A DNA stretch of 43,064 nucleotides from Pseudomonas karstica (GTDB lineage: Bacteria; Pseudomonadota; Gammaproteobacteria; Pseudomonadales; Pseudomonadaceae), in assembly GCF_009707515.1 (NCBI RefSeq), contig NZ_WLYI01000041.1, positions 1 to 43,064 on the forward strand, in the 5' to 3' direction. Below are positions 40,418 to 43,064 of this stretch, piece by piece. How positions within the stretch are numbered: position 1 is the first letter of the stretch; every line of letters begins with the position of its first letter. A model generated the notes under the pieces. It saw only the letters and a program-made list of their open reading frames with translations, was not told the origin of the DNA and made no database searches. The translations under genes were made by a program, and so were the position numbers.

Positions 40418-41137
40418 ATGGCCGTCAGTGATGTGACCAATAACACGGCGATCCAGGACCTGTTCAACTCCAAGGTCCAGGATGCCTCAAACAATGTCGG
40501 GGACGTTTCCAAAGCGGCCACCGGCAACCAGTCGCTGGGCAAGGATGCGTTTTTGCAGTTGCTGGTGACCCAGTTGAAAAACCAGGACCCGTTGTCGCCC
40601 CAGGATAACGGAGCGTTCGTCGCGCAACTGGCGCAGTTCAGCAGCCTGGAAGGCATCAACACCCTGAACGACTCGGTGAATGCAATTTCCAGCAACTTCA
40701 GTTCGTCCCAGGCGCTGCAAGCCTCTTCGTTGGTGGGCCGCTCGGTGATCATCCAGACCGACAAGACGATGGTCGATACCAGCAAGAGCCTTACTGGTGC
40801 AGTGAACGTCACTTCGTCGGTGGGTAACGTGACTGTCAAGGTCACCGACAAGGACGGCAACCTGATCAAGACCATCGACCTGGGTGCCCAGGGCGCCGGC
40901 AAGGCGGACTTTATCTGGGACGGTAAAAACGAAGCCGGCGAAACAGTCGACTCCGGTACCTACACCTTCAATGCCACCACCAAGAATGACCAAGGTGACG
41001 CCGTGGTCTTGACCACCTCGTTACCGGCTACGGTCACCAGCGTGACCCTTGGCCAGAACGGTGGCGAGATGCAGCTCAACCTGGCGGGCGGCATGGGCAG
41101 CATCAAACTTTCGCAAATTCAAGTTATCGGTACATAG
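40418..41137 (+). CDS. flgD: Flagellar hook assembly (cap) protein FlgD
   Basis: Predicted 239-residue hook cap/scaffold protein. The N-terminal motif LGKDAFLQLLVTQLKNQDPLSP followed by NGAFVAQLAQFSSLEGI is the FlgD signature; the C-terminal half is an Ig-like/tudor domain (GKADFIWDGKNEAGETVDSGTYTFNATTK). It caps the growing hook so that FlgE can polymerise. It lies 15 bases after flgC. Confidence 0.95.
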   Translation: MAVSDVTNNTAIQDLFNSKVQDASNNVGDVSKAATGNQSLGKDAFLQLLVTQLKNQDPLSPQDNGAFVAQLAQFSSLEGINTLNDSVNAISSNFSSSQALQASSLVGRSVIIQTDKTMVDTSKSLTGAVNVTSSVGNVTVKVTDKDGNLIKTIDLGAQGAGKADFIWDGKNEAGETVDSGTYTFNATTKNDQGDAVVLTTSLPATVTSVTLGQNGGEMQLNLAGGMGSIKLSQIQVIGT

Positions 41138-41168
41138 AGCCGGCTAGATACGGCAAGAGGAGAGAAAC

Positions 41169-42485
41169 ATGTCTTTTAATATCGGCCTTAGCGGTCTCTA
41201 TGCGGCCAACAAACAGCTGGATGTGACCGGCAACAACATCGCCAACGTCGCGACCACCGGCTTCAAGTCGTCCCGTGCGGAGTTCTCTGACATCTATGCG
41301 GCCTCCAAGCTGGGCACTGGCAGCAATACCATTGGCAATGGCGTGAACCTGTCGGCGGTGTCCCAGCAGTTCACCCAAGGCGACGTCAATGCCTCTGGTG
41401 GCCTGCTGGATATGGCGATTCAGGGTGGCGGATTTTTCGTGCAGAAGGGCAGTGACGGCTCGCTGGAGTACACCCGCGCCGGTACCTTCAAGACCGACAA
41501 GGATGGTTACATCACCAACAGCACCGGCACCTCGCGCCTGCAGGGTTATATGGCAGACACGGACGGCAAGGTTACCCAGGGCGCATTGAGCGACCTGCAG
41601 ATCAACCTGTCGAACCTGCCGCCCAAGGCGTCTACCAAAGTGGACTCCACCAGCAACCTGAAATCGTCGGAGCCGGTGATTGATCAGGCGACCAAGCCGT
41701 TCGACCCAGCCGATACCTCGACCTTCACCACCCAGTACCAGACAACCTTGTACGACACCCAGGGCAACTCGCACCCGATGGTTCAGTACATGGTCAAAAC
41801 CGACTCCAACACCTGGAAGTCCTACACCTTGATTGATGGTCGTAACCCTGATGGCACACCGATCAGTGGCACCGGTGCCGTGGCGCCGGTGGCTTCGACC
41901 CTGACGTTTGATACTGCCGGTGCCCTGCAGGGTGTGGTCACACCGCCCAGCACGGTGTCCAATACCACGCTGACCATCGGCGACTGGAAGCCAGGCGTGC
42001 TGGACAATGATGTGTGGAAAGATAACGGCGCGGCAGCGAACCCGGGGGGTATTGCTATCAACATGGGCAACATCACCCAATACAACTCGGCCAGCTACCG
42101 TAACCCGCCGATTACCGACGGTTACGCCACGGGGGAAATTACCGGGCTGAGTATCGACGGTAATGGTGTGCTGTTCGCTACTTTCAGCAACCAGCAAAGC
42201 AAGGCCGTTGGCCAATTGTCACTGGCCAGCTTCAATAACGAGCAAGGCCTGCTGCCGGCTGGCGGCAGCACCTGGAAAGAAACGTTCGCCTCGGGGCAGC
42301 CAGGCTACGATACCCCTCAGTCCGGTACCTTGGGCTCGATTGTGCAAAAGTCCCTGGAGAACTCCAACGTCAACCTGACCAGCGAACTGGTAGACCTGAT
42401 CAAGGCCCAGAGCAACTACCAGGCGAACGCCAAGACTATCTCCACCCAAAGCACCATCATGCAGACCATCATCCAGATGACGTGA
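41169..42485 (+). CDS. flgE: Flagellar hook protein FlgE
   Basis: Predicted 438-residue hook subunit, preceded by AGAGGAGAG. The N-terminal helix MSFNIGLSGLYAANKQLDVTGNNIANVATTGFK and the C-terminal helix NVNLTSELVDLIKAQSNYQANAKTISTQSTIMQTII are the conserved rod/hook ends. Between them are the surface domains, with GGFFVQKGSDGSLEYTRAGTF and GYATGEITGLSIDGNGV. It contains no cysteine, as usual for exported hook subunits. It is the last gene of the flgBCDE operon and is closed by a strong terminator. Confidence 0.95.
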   Translation: MSFNIGLSGLYAANKQLDVTGNNIANVATTGFKSSRAEFSDIYAASKLGTGSNTIGNGVNLSAVSQQFTQGDVNASGGLLDMAIQGGGFFVQKGSDGSLEYTRAGTFKTDKDGYITNSTGTSRLQGYMADTDGKVTQGALSDLQINLSNLPPKASTKVDSTSNLKSSEPVIDQATKPFDPADTSTFTTQYQTTLYDTQGNSHPMVQYMVKTDSNTWKSYTLIDGRNPDGTPISGTGAVAPVASTLTFDTAGALQGVVTPPSTVSNTTLTIGDWKPGVLDNDVWKDNGAAANPGGIAINMGNITQYNSASYRNPPITDGYATGEITGLSIDGNGVLFATFSNQQSKAVGQLSLASFNNEQGLLPAGGSTWKETFASGQPGYDTPQSGTLGSIVQKSLENSNVNLTSELVDLIKAQSNYQANAKTISTQSTIMQTIIQMT

Positions 42486-42513
42486 CGCTCCTGGTTTAGC
42501 GCGCTTCACTGCG

Positions 42514-42539
42514 AAAGCCCCTCCTTGAGGGGCTTTTTG
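42514..42539 (+). terminator. Intrinsic terminator of flgBCDE
   Basis: AAAGCCCCTC at 42514-42523 pairs with GAGGGGCTTT at 42527-42536 with a 3-base loop, followed by TTTTT. It starts 28 bases after the flgE stop codon, so the following ORF needs its own promoter. Confidence 0.92.
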
Positions 42540-42718
42540 CGTTATTGGGCCAATACCGGCTTTGTCGATGCGGGTCCTGTAACAAGACGGTACGCGCCGG
42601 TTGGAACGCCTCACGCCCGCCTCACCACTTACCAAGCCAAGAGCCATCGAGCTCGATAGGCGATCTGCCCTATCCGTTCGGGTGGCTGAAGTCGTCCGCG
42701 ATCATTGGGTGGTGAGAA

Positions 42719-43064
42719 ATGGTGAGTTCGAGATTGTCTGGTAATGGGGTTGAATGGGGCGCGGGCCGACATGGCTTGGCGATGTCACAAAGTAGCCTGT
42801 GGCAAGGCGGCAAGGCTGAGTATGGGAAGAATCAGGCAGAGCAACCGACCGACAGCGCGACAGTCAAGCAACTGCTAACGGAGCTGTCTGAGGCCGAGGC
42901 AACATCCAAGACCCAAACCGCCCGTGACTTGCGCAACAAGCTTAATGACGTGCGAGAAAAATTGGGTGATGAGAAGTTCAAGGAAACCCTCAATGAGCTG
43001 ATTAAAGACCCCCAAGCCTCTGAGAAGTGGCTGGAGTATCTCAGGGCGCTGATGAAGCTGTGGT
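42719..43064 (+). CDS. Unrecognised helical ORF downstream of flgE (partial at 3' end)
   Basis: From ATG 42719 (an in-frame stop is at 42713-42715) 115 codons stay open to the window edge. The ribosome binding site is weak (GGTGAG). The first 45 residues are Gly/Ser/Gln-rich and look disordered (MVSSRLSGNGVEWGAGRHGL). From about residue 48 the sequence is highly charged and helical, probably coiled coil (ATVKQLLTELSEAEATSKTQ, ELIKDPQASEKWLEYLRAL). It has no cysteine, signal peptide or membrane segment. I do not recognise the family, and it is not flgF, the gene expected here. Composition is less GC-rich than flgE, so an acquired gene is possible. Confidence 0.55.
   Translation, partial: MVSSRLSGNGVEWGAGRHGLAMSQSSLWQGGKAEYGKNQAEQPTDSATVKQLLTELSEAEATSKTQTARDLRNKLNDVREKLGDEKFKETLNELIKDPQASEKWLEYLRALMKLW

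Noticed and set aside
1..43064. CRISPR arrays, insertion sequences, prophage genes
   Set aside because: No regularly spaced direct repeats, transposase or phage structural motifs are visible; the only repeats are REP-type palindromes and tRNAs.

Overview
The window is a chromosomal stretch of a Pseudomonas, most likely the P. fluorescens group. Evidence: the aot/argR/aru arginine block beside acs, the run ltaE-alaS-lysC-rsmA-tRNA-Ser/Arg-mgtE, AmrZ, the flagellar order flgZ-flgN-flgM-flgA-cheV-cheR-flgBCDE, and paired REP elements built on a GTAGGAGCGAGC arm. Almost all of it is core metabolism and motility. No CRISPR array, transposase, prophage or plasmid function is visible.

Layout. 1-1.2 kb: the first codons of nrdB (minus strand), a decayed vapC toxin gene and a secreted DUF2790 protein. 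1.6-3.6 kb: acetyl-CoA synthetase. 4.1-9.5 kb: the arginine/ornithine ABC transporter operon (aotJ, aotQ, aotM, a zinc deacylase-like gene, aotP) and its regulator argR. 9.5-14.6 kb: a 1685-residue toxin-like LRR protein on the opposite strand, lodged between argR and the catabolic operon. 14.9-22.7 kb: the arginine succinyltransferase (AST) pathway aruC-F-G-D-B-orf-E, which turns arginine into glutamate and succinate. 22.7-24.7 kb: an FMN-riboswitch-controlled type II lumazine synthase and threonine aldolase. 24.9-31.5 kb: alaS, lysC, rsmA, tRNA-Ser(GCU), two identical tRNA-Arg(ACG), and mgtE. 31.6-34.8 kb: amrZ, a small membrane peptide, tRNA-Arg(CCU) and an MFS transporter. 34.9-42.5 kb: flagellar brake, chaperone, anti-sigma factor, P-ring chaperone, two chemotaxis genes and the rod/hook genes flgBCDE. 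After the flgE terminator an unrecognised reading frame runs off the end of the window.

How the parts work together. Arginine enters through AotJQMP and is degraded by AruC-G. ArgR is encoded between the two operons, and sites fitting the Pseudomonas ArgR consensus (TGTCGC-N8-AA) lie upstream of both aotJ and aruC. RsmA, AmrZ, FlgZ and FlgM/FlgN are post-transcriptional, transcriptional and motor-level regulators of motility that here sit within about 8 kb of one another. A sigma-28 promoter precedes flgM and a sigma-54 promoter precedes flgB.

Most interesting observations: (1) the giant LRR protein has a tandemly duplicated linker-plus-LRR module and stops where relatives usually carry an E3-ligase (NEL) domain; (2) the alaS -10 box lies exactly in the loop of a perfect 10-bp inverted repeat, reminiscent of AlaS autorepression in E. 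coli; (3) lysC has a well-placed internal start for a separate beta subunit; (4) an unrecognised, cysteine-free, helical ORF follows flgE; (5) two small or orphan enzyme-like genes are embedded in the arginine operons. No wholly new multi-gene system is evident. All functional calls come from reading the sequence; no database search was run.
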